Source: Candidula unifasciata
Taxonomy: Eukaryota; Mollusca; Gastropoda; Stylommatophora; Geomitridae
Reading direction: 5' to 3'
Length of the DNA: 64,000 bases
Assembly (NCBI GenBank): GCA_905116865.2
Contig: CAJHNH020002833.1
Span: 1 to 64,000 of the forward strand
Under the pieces are notes generated by a model. It did no database searches and was not told the origin of the DNA. It saw only the letters and a list, made by a program, of their open reading frames with translations. The stretch's first letter is position 1; every line of letters starts with the position of its first letter. The translations under genes and the position numbers were made by a program. This document shows, piece after piece, positions 45,191-57,767 of this stretch.

Positions 45191-46600
45191 AATCATAGAA
45201 CCAGTCTCAGAGTCCACTCGATATGTGGAATTCACAAATCTAACCAGTCAAAGATGAGTATTCTATATTTGGTGGCTTCTAGTGATAATGTTGGCATACA
45301 GACTGCGGGTTAATATAACAATACATTTATACATGTTTACCAAAAAATAGTTGTAGAAGAGTCAACACTACCCATAAGGTTACACAGTGTACCCAAATAA
45401 ACATAGTCTGATTATTGAACATCTGCCTTGTGTAACAGAATGTGTAATTAGACTGAATGACAGTGGTAATACAGAAGCCTAATTGCACAGTAAACATGAT
45501 GACTACAGAAGAGTCGTCCAACTTTAATTATGAAGGCTATTAAATATATTATATTTTTGCGTTTTCCTAACATAACTGTGTCACTGTGGTCAAAAGTTCT
45601 AACCTATGGATATGTAGACCAATCTACACTCATTGTATATCAACGACACGTAGGCCTTCCTTTCTTCTCCGGACTTTACCCAATACCTGTATGAAAATAT
45701 TATTCTATGATCAGACACCTTATGTCCTTATGGCCTAAAAAACATCATTTGCTTTACATACTCAGGCGTAAATACAGTATATAAAAAAATATTAGATATA
45801 TCCCCTCTATACCAGACACGTAACAGCGACCATTAAACAGACATATCTGTAAGCATTTTAGTTCACTATTACATGTTTAATACGAAGATTACATGGATTG
45901 TTTGATTTTGAAATGTAACACATCCAAAATTACGGCCGTATTCAAGATGTGACATTATGTCACAACAGAGTTGATAATATTACACACATTTTCTTAAATA
46001 TGCTGCACACACATCCGATATTGCCATTTTCTTGATTTATTAGTTTTAAATAAATGTACTTTGTGGAAGACAAACTTGCAAGATGAAGTCTAATACACCT
46101 CACTAAACAGCTATGACAAGAGAATGGAATAACAACACTCGAGAAAAGAATCATTTATTGAGATTATTCTAAAGTGTGTCTTTTACTGCTATCTCTGGCT
46201 ATCCTTGACCGGTAATCATTTGTTTAAAACAAATTTTCAAAACTACCAAAACAAACTCACACCCAGAAACATTATGCACTTGTATATGTATATAAGTATG
46301 GAAATCGTGAAAAATACATTGCAAATTCAAGCAGTCAGGTTACTATATTATAGAGACTGGCGAGTCTTAAGTCGATTTTTATTCTGAAGAAGAGTTTTTT
46401 TTTTTTTTTTAACCGATCTTCTAGTGTAGCAGAAAATTAAAGGTACATATATACTCGTTCTACCACCCTTATTACAGCTACAGAAAATGTCACCTTTGCC
46501 ATCTGTAAAACAAGGTGTATTATTTAACTGAGTTTAGTACAGCTGAACTTGAATGTGAGGATTCTAACACCATCTCCACACGTGACATGTGAATTATCCT
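45191..46600. other. No gene recognised
   Basis: 1.4 kb of AT-rich sequence; a T20 run near 46395. tatacatgtttaccaaaaaa at 45330 may be another decayed hairpin flank. Nothing else. Confidence 0.45.
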
Positions 46601-46990
46601 TTTTGTTATAGATACTAGGTACAACGTTGCGTACCTGCCGAAAAAGTTTATTAGAAAAGTCTCTAAACCATACCAATTTATTAGAAAATGTGTGAACTGT
46701 CCGTACATTCAAGCGCTAATGCTTTGAGATAATATTTGTAGTTTAAAGATACACAGTGTTTAAACAAAGAGCATCAGACAATTTCCAAATAACTTATGTG
46801 ACATAATATAAACTGATAAGCCTCAGAGAATCGTGTCTACTGAATGGCACTTTCTTTAATCACGTTAGATAATCTTCACTTTTGCTCTACTTTAATAGAC
46901 ACGTAAATCATTTCCCTTTATGGCTGTTCATTGATTGGACTTATACCCCTTGACATCATAATTATCTACCAAAAAAAAAAAAAAAAAAAG
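46601..46990 (+). repeat. Rep-A copy 9
   Basis: Hairpin H12, body, and the end block aaatcatttccctttatgg and tatacccttgacatcataa followed by an A run. Confidence 0.75.
46617..46636 (+). repeat. Hairpin H12
   Basis: AGGTACA-acgttg-CGTACCT followed by gccgaaaaag; one end pair of the loop side is lost. Confidence 0.8.
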
Positions 46991-47034
46991 AAATTAAAAA
47001 AAAAACTATATTTAAAAAATGACCTAGGCTGCTA

Positions 47035-47150
47035 GGTTGACCTAGACTTTGATGGGCAGCAGGTAAAGTCCTGGGAAGTAAAGGAGACCGACGTGATGCC
47101 AACCATGTCACCCACCGATTGTGATTGGTCTGAAAAGAAGGTTACCTATG
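47035..47150 (+). mobile_element. SINE-H body fragment
   Basis: cctgggaagtaaaggagacc and cgtgatgccaacc correspond to 31738-31785 of the SINE-H copy. The head is missing. Confidence 0.55.
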
Positions 47151-47199
47151 TACATATAGAGCTCATTGTGTTCTAGTTACATGTCTGGATGGTGAAGTC

Positions 47200-47595
47200 G
47201 GTATGCGTTCTTGTCCTTATGTGTATCGTCGCCAGTATTGTTCGCTCTTGTTTCTGTCTGTAATGAGTTATGACTTGGTTTTCAGAGCACTCCTGACACG
47301 CAGAAAGGTGCTCAGATTCTCTCTCCAACAAATACATCAGCGTCACACTCTGATAGTCCTATGTTGGGTGACAAGACCTCTCGTGTCTCCGGTGTGCTTT
47401 TCGTGCCTGGTTGTGCCAATCTTTTACTCCCTATTCTAGCTCGCTTAGCGAAGATGTAGATGTGCTGCTCCCAAAATCCTCTGAACGTCCTACCTCTCTA
47501 ATGTCATTAACAATGTCGGCATGATCCATGGGCTGGCCCTCTGTAACTAATATGTCGGCTCTTTCATTTGCAACTACACCCGCATACCATAGTCA
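47200..47595 (-). pseudogene. LINE RNase H domain, C-terminal part
   Basis: The minus strand reads GVVANERADILVTEGQPMDH then ADIVNDIREVGR, matching GVKGNERADQLA and MDREDIVNAVRTG of the 33332 frame. The aspartate of ERAD is kept. Downstream sequence to 47200 is eroded. Confidence 0.7.
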
Positions 47596-48599
47596 ACCTG
47601 GAAACTATAGGCGCGATGTGTGGTGTTTTACTTTACGTGTAAATTAGTTCTGACTCCCCTGTGTTTCCAGAGAAGCGAACAACTGTAATACTGCTTGATA
47701 ACTTTGTTACGTTTCATTTGATCTTGAACAATTATGTTTCTGATTGGGTTCGGTTCGGCGAACATACAGGGGAAGAAGGAGGAGGGGGAGTGTTGGGACA
47801 GACCTACTGCTCCTTGACAATTGTGTCCATTAGAAGGATTCATCGAGGCTGTGCAAATATCGGATGTGTTGGACCAAAGGGTGTGATAGTTCAGCCTAGC
47901 TGTACATCATTATACAATTTTCCAACCGACCATTTAACGGCAAAGATATAACACCGAACGTAAAATAGATCAGCTAGCGTCACGTGACAACTAACACAAA
48001 CGGATTAGGACGAAGACCAAAGGAATGCATCTCTGGTTAAATGACATTGCGTCTTTTGTTTTTGATATATGGCACCGGTTTGTGCCGGCCACAAATGTAA
48101 CGCCAGCAGATAACAACGCTGTACTGATAATGGCTTCACTGTAGACTTCGTAAAAAATTAATAGATTTAACTATTTTTTTCTTTTCAGATTGTAAATACC
48201 AACTGACACCACACACATTTAAATTTATTTTAAAACGAGATTTTATAAGAAACGGTTGATCCTTTAAGAATATTGTGTATCAGATCAGGATCCAAACCAT
48301 CTTAATAACACAGTCAGCTATTCAAATAAGCATAGTTTACTGAAATGTTTCAATAATATTAAATAATTGTGGACCTTGTTGATTTCTGCGTGAATTCTAT
48401 TGTTCCCCTCCCTTGACAGCCAGATTTCCGGTGATATATTTCTTAATTCAGTTTATGGATAATTTACGAAACATTACAACCGTGGACACTAGTTATTATA
48501 GCCATAATATAGGGTAGCAAAAAAATAACATATTAAAAGACACAACAACCACTTTGACTGTCTAGAAGAGTAAGTAAAGTAATGATCCCTTTTTTTTTA
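47596..48599. other. No gene recognised
   Basis: A 96-codon plus frame at 47661-47951 has a poly-glycine stretch but no identifiable domain. No repeat match found. Confidence 0.4.
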
Positions 48600-48862
48600 A
48601 GCCCTTGGCGCTTCGGGTCAATGTGAAGAGCGTCCCATCTTTTTACAGACTGATCGGCACTGGACAGGTAATCTGGTCAGCATTACGCCGGCCGTCTGTA
48701 CTTCCCCAGGATAGTCATCCTAGCATCCATTTTAGGCTGGGTCGACCTGCGAGGCCTCATATCATGATAAAAATCTACGCAGCCAGCAGTGGGTTGGGAT
48801 CGCGGTATTTTGGACGACGAGTCGGCCTCGCTGAGAGTAAGCCACAGACTCCGCTGTCTAGA
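48600..48862 (-). mobile_element. SINE-G-like fragment
   Basis: Shares the block taggctgggtcgac with 57345, plus a possible inverted B box (gtgggttgggatcgcg) further on. More GC-rich than its surroundings. Assignment is tentative. Confidence 0.4.
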
Positions 48863-48969
48863 AAAGCGAGCTCCTAATTGGAGAAAAAACATTTTTGATC
48901 ATTATTATCGTGTGCCGAATGTCACAGATATATAAATACATAAATAGTGTATCCAAAGTATTATTAAGA

Positions 48970-49110
48970 AAAATGCACACGTAGTTAAAATGTATACACT
49001 CATAGTTAATATATATATATATAACACACATATAGTTGAAATCTATACACACACAGTTAAAATATATGTGCACGTAGTTAAAATATGTACACACATAGCT
49101 AAAATATAAT
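48970..49110. repeat. About 26-bp AT-rich minisatellite
   Basis: Five or six copies of acacayrtagttaaaatatat with an (AT)n inside. Confidence 0.85.
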
Positions 49111-49879
49111 AGTACCAGCGTTGGCAACCACTTGTGTGACTCTCTCTGGTAGTATTTTAACATACTTGTCCGGCCAGTTAGTACTGTATTCTTGTCTCAA
49201 GGAGAATAGAACTAGTCACCATCAAAATAAAATACAAGTAGCTTTCAGTATTTTACCTTATAGTTCAGACAAGTCAGCTTTCGGCAATGTGAGGCTTGTG
49301 TAGACATTTATCATTGCAAAATTAGTTGATACAACCTCACTTATGTCCAGACCACCATCATTATAAGCAACATCATGTTTTTTTTAATGTAAGACGGGTG
49401 GTCAAGGTGTCAATGTCTTTTCTACGCTTTTGTTCTCACCAACTTCCTAAACTAACGTTAGTACATACCAAATCTCTTCTCTGACACTTGTTCTCACCAC
49501 TCCCTTCATAGCGATAATGCTAACCAACCCCTTCATTGACTTTAGCTCTCACCATCTTCCTTCACTGACTCTTTTTCTCATCATCTCCATTCATTCACTC
49601 TTGTTCTCATTCTCATAATGTCCCTTACTGACTTTTTGTTTCTCATTATCTCTCATTATTCACTCGTATTCTTATCATCTTCCTGAACTAGCTCATGTCT
49701 GATATAGCTAATGTTTAGATATCGACTTGTATTCATGGCAACACAAGCGTTGGCGGTAATGAATTGTTCGATATCATCTTAGAATCGCTGTGTTTGATTT
49801 CAAATAATACCCACAGATATTGGTCTAATGTTTAACTGGTCGTCAGACTGGATGGTTTATGTGACCTCCCAACTGTTCA

Positions 49880-49974
<95 letters not shown>

Positions 49975-49980
49975 ACCTTG
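49111..49980 (+). mobile_element. Foldback element, left-arm copy
   Basis: ccagttagtactgtattcttg, tgtctcaa and catcaaaataa (49176-49230) match the left arm at 54735-54790. Then come the minisatellite (49430-49690: tgttctcatcatcwcc, cattgact), the block tagctaatgtttagatatcg, gatattggtctaatgttt, and a long (CT)n (49883-49971). Central and right parts are lost. Confidence 0.75.
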
Positions 49981-52004
49981 ACAACATTCGCCTTGCCTTG
50001 CCTCCACTTACTATCAAGTGCTGCTGTCACATTTCGCTCCTGTCATGTGCCTGGTTTAAGGATTTCTCCTTAAGAACCAACAGCACTCTGAAATAAATAT
50101 GTGGAGTCGTTGGCTCGCATTGTTCTAAGGGATATCCCGTGGCCAATATACGCTTAACTTTTTTCACGAGTAGGGCAACTCAAGCTTTGGCACTACAAAA
50201 TATATAATGTTCCTAGGCACACTTGGATGGACACCCCCACTACGATAAAAAGGTAGCCCCCAGTTTATGATAGTATACTATCATAGCCATGTTAACATAG
50301 ATTACACTTATTACTCACACAAACATAAAAGCTAAACAGTTAGAATGGTGAAACAGGGACACCCACGTCAGCCATGGAAATCTCTGCATGTAATAAGTTC
50401 AATTTAAATACAAAAATAAATGAATAAATAATCAGAAGTGACCAGTTGATGGAGTTTTGGAATTAATGACACAACCCAGAGATTGATGCAGCCAGATATA
50501 GTTCTTTGAGTGTACATGAGTACATCCTAGGAATCCCAAGGTGCTGTGGGAAGAGAGCATGCACATGAATAAGAGATCACTTATCCCAGTTCGTTGGTCA
50601 ATGCACCCCTCAGTCCATGGTGATTCGACTGTAGTTGACTCAATAGGTAGCTATGCCTCGATTTGATCTAGTACAAGCTGACGGTCTCACAGGTGAGGAC
50701 ACAAGAAATGCATAAGAGCCCAACAAAGCTCTTGAAGACTGGTTTTTTGGATTGATGACATAGGTGTCTGCAATTGTCCACTAATCCTGGAACTCACAAA
50801 CAAGCTCTTGCCATGTTGAGGTAGTGGCACAATAAGCAGTACTTTTGGGTATGCTTGTTGCCCATAATGGTATCAGTTGGTGGTTGTTGGCTGGACTGTG
50901 ATTCGTCTGCCTGATCGCTAAGGAGGTATCATCCTGTCAGGAAAGAACTCAGAATTAGTAATCAACCTTATTCACACACCAGCTCACCCCACACTTTGCT
51001 ACCCTTCTCCATTCCTCAGAGTGTAACTCTCAAGAACAGGAGACAGTGTATCCTTTCATTTATCTGTCTGTAAATTAGCGCAACAGTTAGAAAACAAGGT
51101 ATATAGTGGAGATAGATAAACACTACCACACATCCTCTCTCCACCCTCCCATCTGCACTAGCAGATATTAAATGTACACAGTTAGTACCTATATACATTT
51201 CACGTCTCCACAGCCCGTTCACTACACACCCACTGCATCTGTGTCAAACACACTTTTGACTCAGAGCGTTTAGCTCTGACGTCACAGCAGTTAACTTAAA
51301 AGATGACCCAGTTTCCATATCTCTGCTAGGAGGCACAAAACTTCGTTTGTCTTGTCAGAGAATACTTACTTGTATGGTTTAATATCTTTACAAATGCTGT
51401 GGATTATGTTGAGCACAAACTAATTAGTCTGCAAAGGGAAAGGTTTAATGTTCGGAGCCTGATCTCTGGACATCGAGAACGGTCGAACTATGTGCAATCA
51501 CACAGCTGAATTGTCCCTCTTTGCAGCAGTGGCTAACTTTAAAAAAAGACATAAATTATGGTACTCGTAAAATATAATCAACTTATCCAAGCTTAGGAAT
51601 TCTTCCAATATAGGACTGGTACTTTGAATGAGCTAATTTTCTACATAGACTGTAGGCACGTCGTGACCCTTAGGAATCAGGCGAGAGAATGCCGCTCAAA
51701 CCTAAACTTGGCGTCTCTCGGAAAAAAAGCCCCCTGTATTCATGCCCAAGGAGTAACCAGGCATACAGGCAACTCTGAATTAAACACCATAAATCTTCAA
51801 CCTACAGTTGCAAGTTTGAAAATAAAGATTTATCAAAGCAACTAGAGGGTCTATAAATGAAGATTTTACCAGATAGAGGTATACATCAATAGAAGGGACT
51901 ATATACCCCTCTGGACGGGTTTAAGTTTAAAATGTGACTGCCCGCTTAGGGAAGTCTGAGTCACGACTCGTCCATCGTGTAGGGTTGGCTGTTCACTCCA
52001 TGAC
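49981..52004. other. No gene recognised
   Basis: 2 kb without recognised repeat or coding pattern. It includes a small perfect palindrome region tagtatactatca near 50270. Confidence 0.45.
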
Positions 52005-52715
52005 AGCTGCAAAACCAGCCAGTTTGTATAGTTGTGTGATGTGCCTATAGGAGATTAGGAAAATGATGAAATTAATAATATATGAAGTCTAATATCGGTG
52101 TCTGTAAATATACCATTTTTGAACTCAATAAAAACAGCTTATATACGCCACATTTTACAAATAGGACAGTTATTCATTCTATATCGTTGATTGAATAAAT
52201 CATTTTACAAAGGTTGTATACTAAAACAACATATCCTACAACTCAAATAAGCAGTTGTAAATCTTCATCAAATCTTCATCAAATTTACAAAAGGTTGTTG
52301 CGTATCCTCTAGAGGACGTTGCAGAACCAACCGTAACAGCCCCTGCCTGTTGTGTGGTTTCTCTAGGCAAATTTACGTCCAGTAGTTTGCCATTGCCCTC
52401 TGGACGGTCGGCTTTCTTTATACCACTGTCGAAACCAACGCAAGGCGCATTGCCCGCAGCTGGGATCGAACCTGGCATCCCGGCATTACGAAGCGAAGTG
52501 TTCGCATCGACTTAGCCACAGAGCCGACCAAATTTACAAGCACTAGTTAAACTAAACAAAATGAATCTTTCAAATGTCAAACAGACAGATTGTTGTTTCC
52601 CCTTGTATGTAGACAGGGACTTAAAAACAATATTAACTTTTACCTTTTTTCTTTAAATCACTCTATTGTCTTTTTCTTTCGCACAATCTATTTCTTTGAG
52701 TCGACGTAGCGCAGT
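52005..52715 (+). mobile_element. Foldback element, central part, interrupted by a SINE
   Basis: cagccagtttgtatagttgt, gtatactaaaacaacatatc, aactaaacaaaatgaatct and acttttaccttttttct line up with 55645-56255. Both arms and the hairpin are absent. Confidence 0.75.
52291..52528 (-). mobile_element. SINE-V, tRNA-derived, with target-site duplication
   Basis: Minus strand: ggctctgtggctaagtcgat (A box), ccaggttcgatcccagc (B box), tggtttcgacagtgg, gcaatggcaaactactggac, gtaaatttgcctagag, gttggttctgcaacgtcc. The 11-nt repeat caaatttacaa flanks it (52280-52290 and 52529-52539), which fixes both ends. Other copies: 23885, 32665, 57768-58290. Confidence 0.9.
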
Positions 52716-52959
52716 AGCTAGAACTGCTTGTCAACCCGGTGTTCATCTGAGACCAAACAAGTGGAAAACCTTGTACAAAGAGAAATACAGCTTTTGAAGA
52801 CATGTAAATGTCACTACATGGATTTGAGACAAAGGGAGAAAGCTACTACCCCCCTGGATCGACAACTCAATGAGTTGGTTTTCCGTGGTACCATGATATA
52901 GGCGAGTTGCCTAAATTTAGCTGCTCAATAATGAACCTATCTGAAGCTGCACGTTTTAG

Positions 52960-53560
52960 CTAATTGTACACGCGTATTATGAAGTGTTTTATTTTGTTTA
53001 GTCGAAGCTGCTGGGCCTTGTACCATAATCAACGGATCCAAAGTTTGGGCGGCAACTACGATTGAGGTTACCTTATAACGAGAATTGTTCCTGGCCTTGT
53101 TATAGCAACCCTTGCATCTCATTGTTGTGTTTTTACGATTAGGTAATATAGCTTAAATCTGGGAGCTGCGTGGTCTCAAGGCATGGTGTGCTAGAGATCC
53201 CTGGTTCGAACTCCGGTATTGGCAGATATTTATTTTCTCCCCTCTGTCTCTGGAGAGTAGGACCAGATGTCTATGTGTATTCGGGCGCACGTAAAAAATT
53301 TCTTGACAGTTCCGGGAAAATTTTGAATTAAAAATCTACCCAAAGTGTGGCAAGATCCTCACCGGTGCTATAGAGTTCGTGCACTGTGCTGGGAATCTTT
53401 GGACTCAGGCTTGAGTTTAGAAGAAGAACGGGGAACCTATTGCTTACACCAGTATGTCATGATGTTGATCCGTTGAATAAACATAAACAGGTTACACATT
53501 TTTCAACTGTCATTCAGTGTGGATGTCTACCCTGTAGTCTCTTGCATTGTTTTTGCAACA
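52960..53560 (+). repeat. Rep-E copy 2, interrupted by a SINE
   Basis: cttgtaccataatcaacgga, ccaaagtttgggcggcaact and cattgttgtg, then the SINE, then aactgtcattcagtgtggat and ctgtagtctcttgcattg. Removing 53160-53487 restores the order seen at 44870-45190. The sequence between 52716 and 52959 holds only a weak tRNA-like start (gacgtagcgcagtagctaga). Confidence 0.75.
53160..53487 (+). mobile_element. SINE-F2, tRNA-derived
   Basis: gctgcgtggtctcaaggcat, ccctggttcgaactccggta (B box), gcaagatcctcaccggtgct, gtgcactgtgctgg, actcaggcttgag and catgatgttgatccgttg match 27536-27915. It ends directly before a decayed hairpin arm (ggttaca). Confidence 0.85.
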
Positions 53561-53624
53561 TTAAAACGGTTACCATATTTGTGTCAAATGTGTACTCATA
53601 TTGAACTAACTCATTTATTACTAA

Positions 53625-53845
53625 CGAACCGCCATCACCTCGTGGGATGCAATTTTTAGTTATTTTGAAGCCCCACCCTGGCTTGTGCCTGGCACCCTAA
53701 ATATAGCTGGCCCTTAAATACTGCCTAACGGCTCCACGGGGTTTCTGGGACCTCTCCGCGGATGATCTTCATCCGCATGGTGGTACTTTATGTCACCGGG
53801 TGTTTATCGCTTGGTGATGTCCTGGTGAGGTGCAGCTTACCTACC
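53625..53845 (+). mobile_element. SINE-E copy
   Basis: cacctcgtgggatgcaattt, gaagccccaccctggcttg, gacctctccgcggatgatct, catggtggtactttatgtca, gtgatgtcctggtgaggtg; the tail is (CTAA)n instead of (GTCA)n. Confidence 0.8.
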
Positions 53846-54342
53846 TAACTAACTAACTAAAAATACCGGCTATCTTGTTTCGTAAACATCAGTAGGTGGG
53901 TTCATTGATATAGTTAAAGTCATTTTGATCCTGTTGAAAGAAAGTAAGAAAGTTGACAGAGATATAGCCAAACATTTTCCTGAATGCTACAATACTTGAG
54001 GACAGGATTCTAAGTGTCACTAATTAGGCATCTTATTTACTGCAAAAATACAATAACATTTATGCAACTTTCTAAATACGCAAATGCGATCAGACAAGCA
54101 GTGACGTCAATAACTCAGAGAACATTCAAAGAATCATGGGTGTTTCTGGCGAGTTCTTTAAACACTCACAAAACGCAGATAGTTTCTATGATCTTACAAT
54201 GGAAGGACACTTGATCACAGATATTACCATTTCTCGCCGAACTTACACTTTTAAAATAATCAAAGTCATTGTGGAAAGGTAATCGAAAAAACGATTCATA
54301 AACTAACGGAAATGAGTCGAACCAGACAGGGCAGTTACCTTA
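53846..54342. other. No gene recognised
   Basis: AT-rich, no motif found. Confidence 0.45.
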
Positions 54343-55059
54343 CTCTGGGTATTAAAATGCAAAAGTCCAGTCAACAATCATAACTACGATAATCGTCTCA
54401 AATATCAAGTTGGCAAATATCCCGTTTGTCGACAATGTGGTATTGTGTATCATTGGAATGGTAGAGATGGTGACTAGTCCACTCCACGTTTGCTGTCTGT
54501 TCGATTAACACATCAAGAATGAGAATCAACAAGAGCAAATATAAATATCCCCGTTCAGCCGTGTAATACAGTAACATAAAAGCACCACTAAAGTAAAGGA
54601 ACAACTCGCAGTCCGACGTGTGGAGTGTAAGAGATTCCCCAAATTGAAAACTGCGGTTGCCATGTTTCAGAATTACAGCTGTGGTATTATTGTCGCAGGC
54701 GTTCTCAGTTTTAATTTGAGAGCACAGGTCAGTTCACTCATAAATTCTTGTCTCAATGGGATTCAAACTCGTCATTATCAAAATAAGACACGCGTACCTT
54801 TCTTCCCCTGAGTTTATATGAATGGTTTGCTATAGACATGGGCAATATCGGCAATGTTACGCTGACGTTAGATAATGATTGTGATATTGTCGTGATGGCA
54901 TTAATTAATGCAAAAATCACTGATGTTCAAAGCAGAATGATCTTAAAAATCAATAAGTTATTTTGTTTCTGGTTTGTGAATAGTTCATCAATACGTGTCC
55001 ACTGACCCTTTAAATTATTCATAAAATCCGTTTACTGACAATAGTTCTTATCGCCTGCC

Positions 55060-55290
55060 TTCCTTAACTCTCGTTCTCATCATTTTCATTCAATGACTCT
55101 CGTTCTCATCATTTCCATTCATTTTTTCTCGTTTTCATCATCTCTCTTCACCGAGTTACGATCTTACCGACTCCCTTCACTGACTGTTGTTCTCATCGTG
55201 CTGCTTCATTGACTTTTGTTCTCATTATTCCCCTTCACTGACTCTTGTTTTCATCACCTCCCTTCACTGAATTGAATTCTCCTCTCCTGC
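55060..55290. repeat. About 30-bp minisatellite, left foldback arm
   Basis: Units such as ttcactgactcttgttttca and cattgacttttgttctcatt, about eight. The right arm at 56262-56350 holds three inverted units. Confidence 0.9.
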
Positions 55291-55843
55291 TTTCATTTTA
55301 TTTTATCTGATGTAGTTAATGTTTAGATGTCAGCGTTGCCTTCCATGCATTGTTCAATAGCAACCGTGAATCGCAATCTTGTATATACACAAATTCAAAA
55401 TAAATACCAGATTGGTGTAATGTCTAACTGGTTTTCAGACAGCGATGATCTATTTGTAACTCGAAAACGTTTTCTCTCTCTCTGTCTCTCTCTCTCTAGC
55501 CATCTAACACTCTCCCCTCTTCACACACACTCTATCTCCCTCCCTCTCTCACACTCTCTCCTTCTCTTACACTCTCCTCCCCCACCCTCCTCTGTCACAG
55601 TCTTTCTCCCTTTCTCACACTCTCTTTCCATTTCTCCCTCTCTCAGAATCAGCCAGTTTGTTTGGCTGTGTGATGTGCTTATAAGAGACCGAGAAAATAA
55701 AAAATATTTTTCATCTGGCGTCACATCAAACATACATGAAACATTTCGTTAAACCTCTGACATCTTTAAAATGACAATATTTAAGGATCTTTGTTTCTCA
55801 ATTACATCGCAAGCGCATCTACTGTTAATTTACTTGTATTTTA

Positions 55844-55863
55844 AGGTGCATCAGTGTGCACCT
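55844..55863 (+). repeat. Hairpin H13
   Basis: AGGTGCA-tcagtg-TGCACCT followed by gccaaaaatg; same paired change as H3. Confidence 0.9.
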
Positions 55864-56962
55864 GCCAAAAATGACGATGTTCCTCCGCTACTGTCATTCG
55901 AAATTAATAACTCAGGATATACATGTCCTATTTTAATAAATATAACAATAATGTATTGCATATATTCAATTATTAAATCATTCTACATGTGTGGTATACT
56001 AATATGACATATTCCACAACTCTGACAAACAAATAGTTTCGATGTTCATGAATGTCTTTTTTTAAAAGAGGCTTTAAAAATTGTATAAGGACCATGTAAA
56101 CTAAACAAACTGCATCTTTTAAATAACAGAAACACACATTGTTGTTGCCCCTATCAGATAGACAGGCGCTTGAAAACAAAATTAACATTTTACCTTTTTT
56201 TTGTGTCCCCTTACTATCTATTTTATTGTGATAAAATCTATTTCTAAATTGAGATGATGACAACAAGACTCACGGAAGGCAGACGATGAGAACAGTCGTC
56301 AGTGAAAGGAGTTGATGAGAAAAACAGTTAGTGAAAAGATATTGACGACTTCAGCATGAGTCGGATTATTAGGATGATTCTGCTGTGAACGTCAGAAATT
56401 TCTCATTAATTGATATCATCGTGACAATATCGCAATCACGAGCCTGAAGCTGCCGATATCGTCCATGTCTATTAACTCTTTAGCAAACTATTCATAAAAA
56501 AATCAGGGGACGAAAGGTACGTGTATGTCATTGTGTTTGTGACGAATTCGACTCCCATTGAGACAAGAACTTATGGGTGAACTGACCTGCGCAGAGAACG
56601 TCTGTAACAATAATACCACCGCTGTAATTCTGAAACATGGCAACCGTCGTTTTTAATTTGGCAAACCTCTTACATTTCCCAAGTCGGACTGCGGGTTGTT
56701 CCTTTACTTTAATGGTGTCTTCATGTTACTGTATTGCAGGGCTGAACAGGGATATTTCTATTTGGTCTGGTTTGATTATCATCCCTGATGTGGTAATCCT
56801 ACAGACAGAAAACCTGGAGTGAAATGGTCACCATTTCCACCAAACTAGTTTATCCAAAATACCACAATGTTGAGAAACGGGATATTTGCCAAATTGATAT
56901 TGGAGACTTATCGTATTTGTGTTTGTGGACTGATCTGCTGCATTTTCATACAGATAGGCTCA

Positions 56963-57284
56963 CATTTCTGCAGGCAAAGTCATATACCAGAGTTACCGCA
57001 GACAAGAAGCACCTCCTGCATGAAGCCCTGGGCCAATATATGGATGTAACATAGACAATACAAAGTGCACTTGCCAACATATTTAGGCAGCCAACATAAC
57101 ATTCAGTACAGGTATTTCAACTAATAAATGTACCTTAACGATGAGCAGTACGGACATTGAGGTTCAATCCTTTTATTTTTTTTTTGCAATGGATAGCCTA
57201 TGCCAACACATAGTAGCTGCCCAATTGTTTTATATTAGTTGTAGTCGTTGGCACAATATGGTTCGATATTAGCTTTTCTACATC
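56963..57284. other. No gene recognised
   Basis: aaagtgcacttgccaacata near 57070 could be a hairpin site that lost its loop; otherwise nothing. Confidence 0.4.
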
Positions 57285-57462
57285 CCTAGTAAATGCCATT
57301 CGATGGACGCCTTTACTTTCCATATACTTTTCTGTACACCTATTAGGCTGGGTCGACTTAGAAGACAAAGTGATTTATCACAAAATCCACTTCGATGAGG
57401 GTTCGAACCCAAAACTTTGGGATCAGAAGGCTATTACTCCACCGCGGCTCCCGATACGGTAA
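57285..57462 (-). mobile_element. SINE-G, tRNA-derived
   Basis: Minus strand gggagccgcggtggagtaat (A box) and ttttgggttcgaaccctcat (B box), then gtcgacccagcctaat in the body. No target duplication found. The following 57463-57767 has nothing recognised. Confidence 0.65.
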
Positions 57463-57767
57463 GCTTCCTAAAAACATAATATTCGTGCTAGTAAAGCAAA
57501 TAATGTATGTGTGAGAACTAATAATAACACAACACAAACACAGTCTGTGTTTCACTGTCAGCCTCCAAAGGAGTCGGTCTGCAGTTGATCTAGCCCATGT
57601 TCTATGTGTCAATGTTGATGTCTGTCAGGTCATGTCTGCATACATTCTTGCAGCATAACATTAGCCTCTCTGCAATTCATAAATATATTGGTATTATGAC
57701 TCTGCGTTAGTTGCTGAAGATGGGGACGAAGCACTTGTGGGAGTTCCCCGAGATCTGTGTCGGTTCT

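Larger units (their letters stand above)
54343..56962. mobile_element. Foldback element with long inverted repeats, nearly complete
   Basis: The left arm (54343-55310) and right arm (56262-56962) are inverted copies. Left reads gagaacgcctgcgacaataa on its reverse strand, right reads gagaacgtctgtaacaataa; further pairs are ctgtaattctgaaacatggc (identical), tcggactgcgrgttgttcct and acgggatatttgccaa. Inside each arm is the 29-30-bp minisatellite (8 units left, 3 right). The centre (55311-56261) has a CT microsatellite (55475-55640), hairpin H13 and no coding sequence. Inverted arms with internal short tandem repeats are the architecture of foldback transposons. The exact outer ends and target duplication are not clear. 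Confidence 0.85.

Noticed and set aside
47661..47951. 96-codon plus frame
   Set aside because: No recognisable domain and no supporting context.
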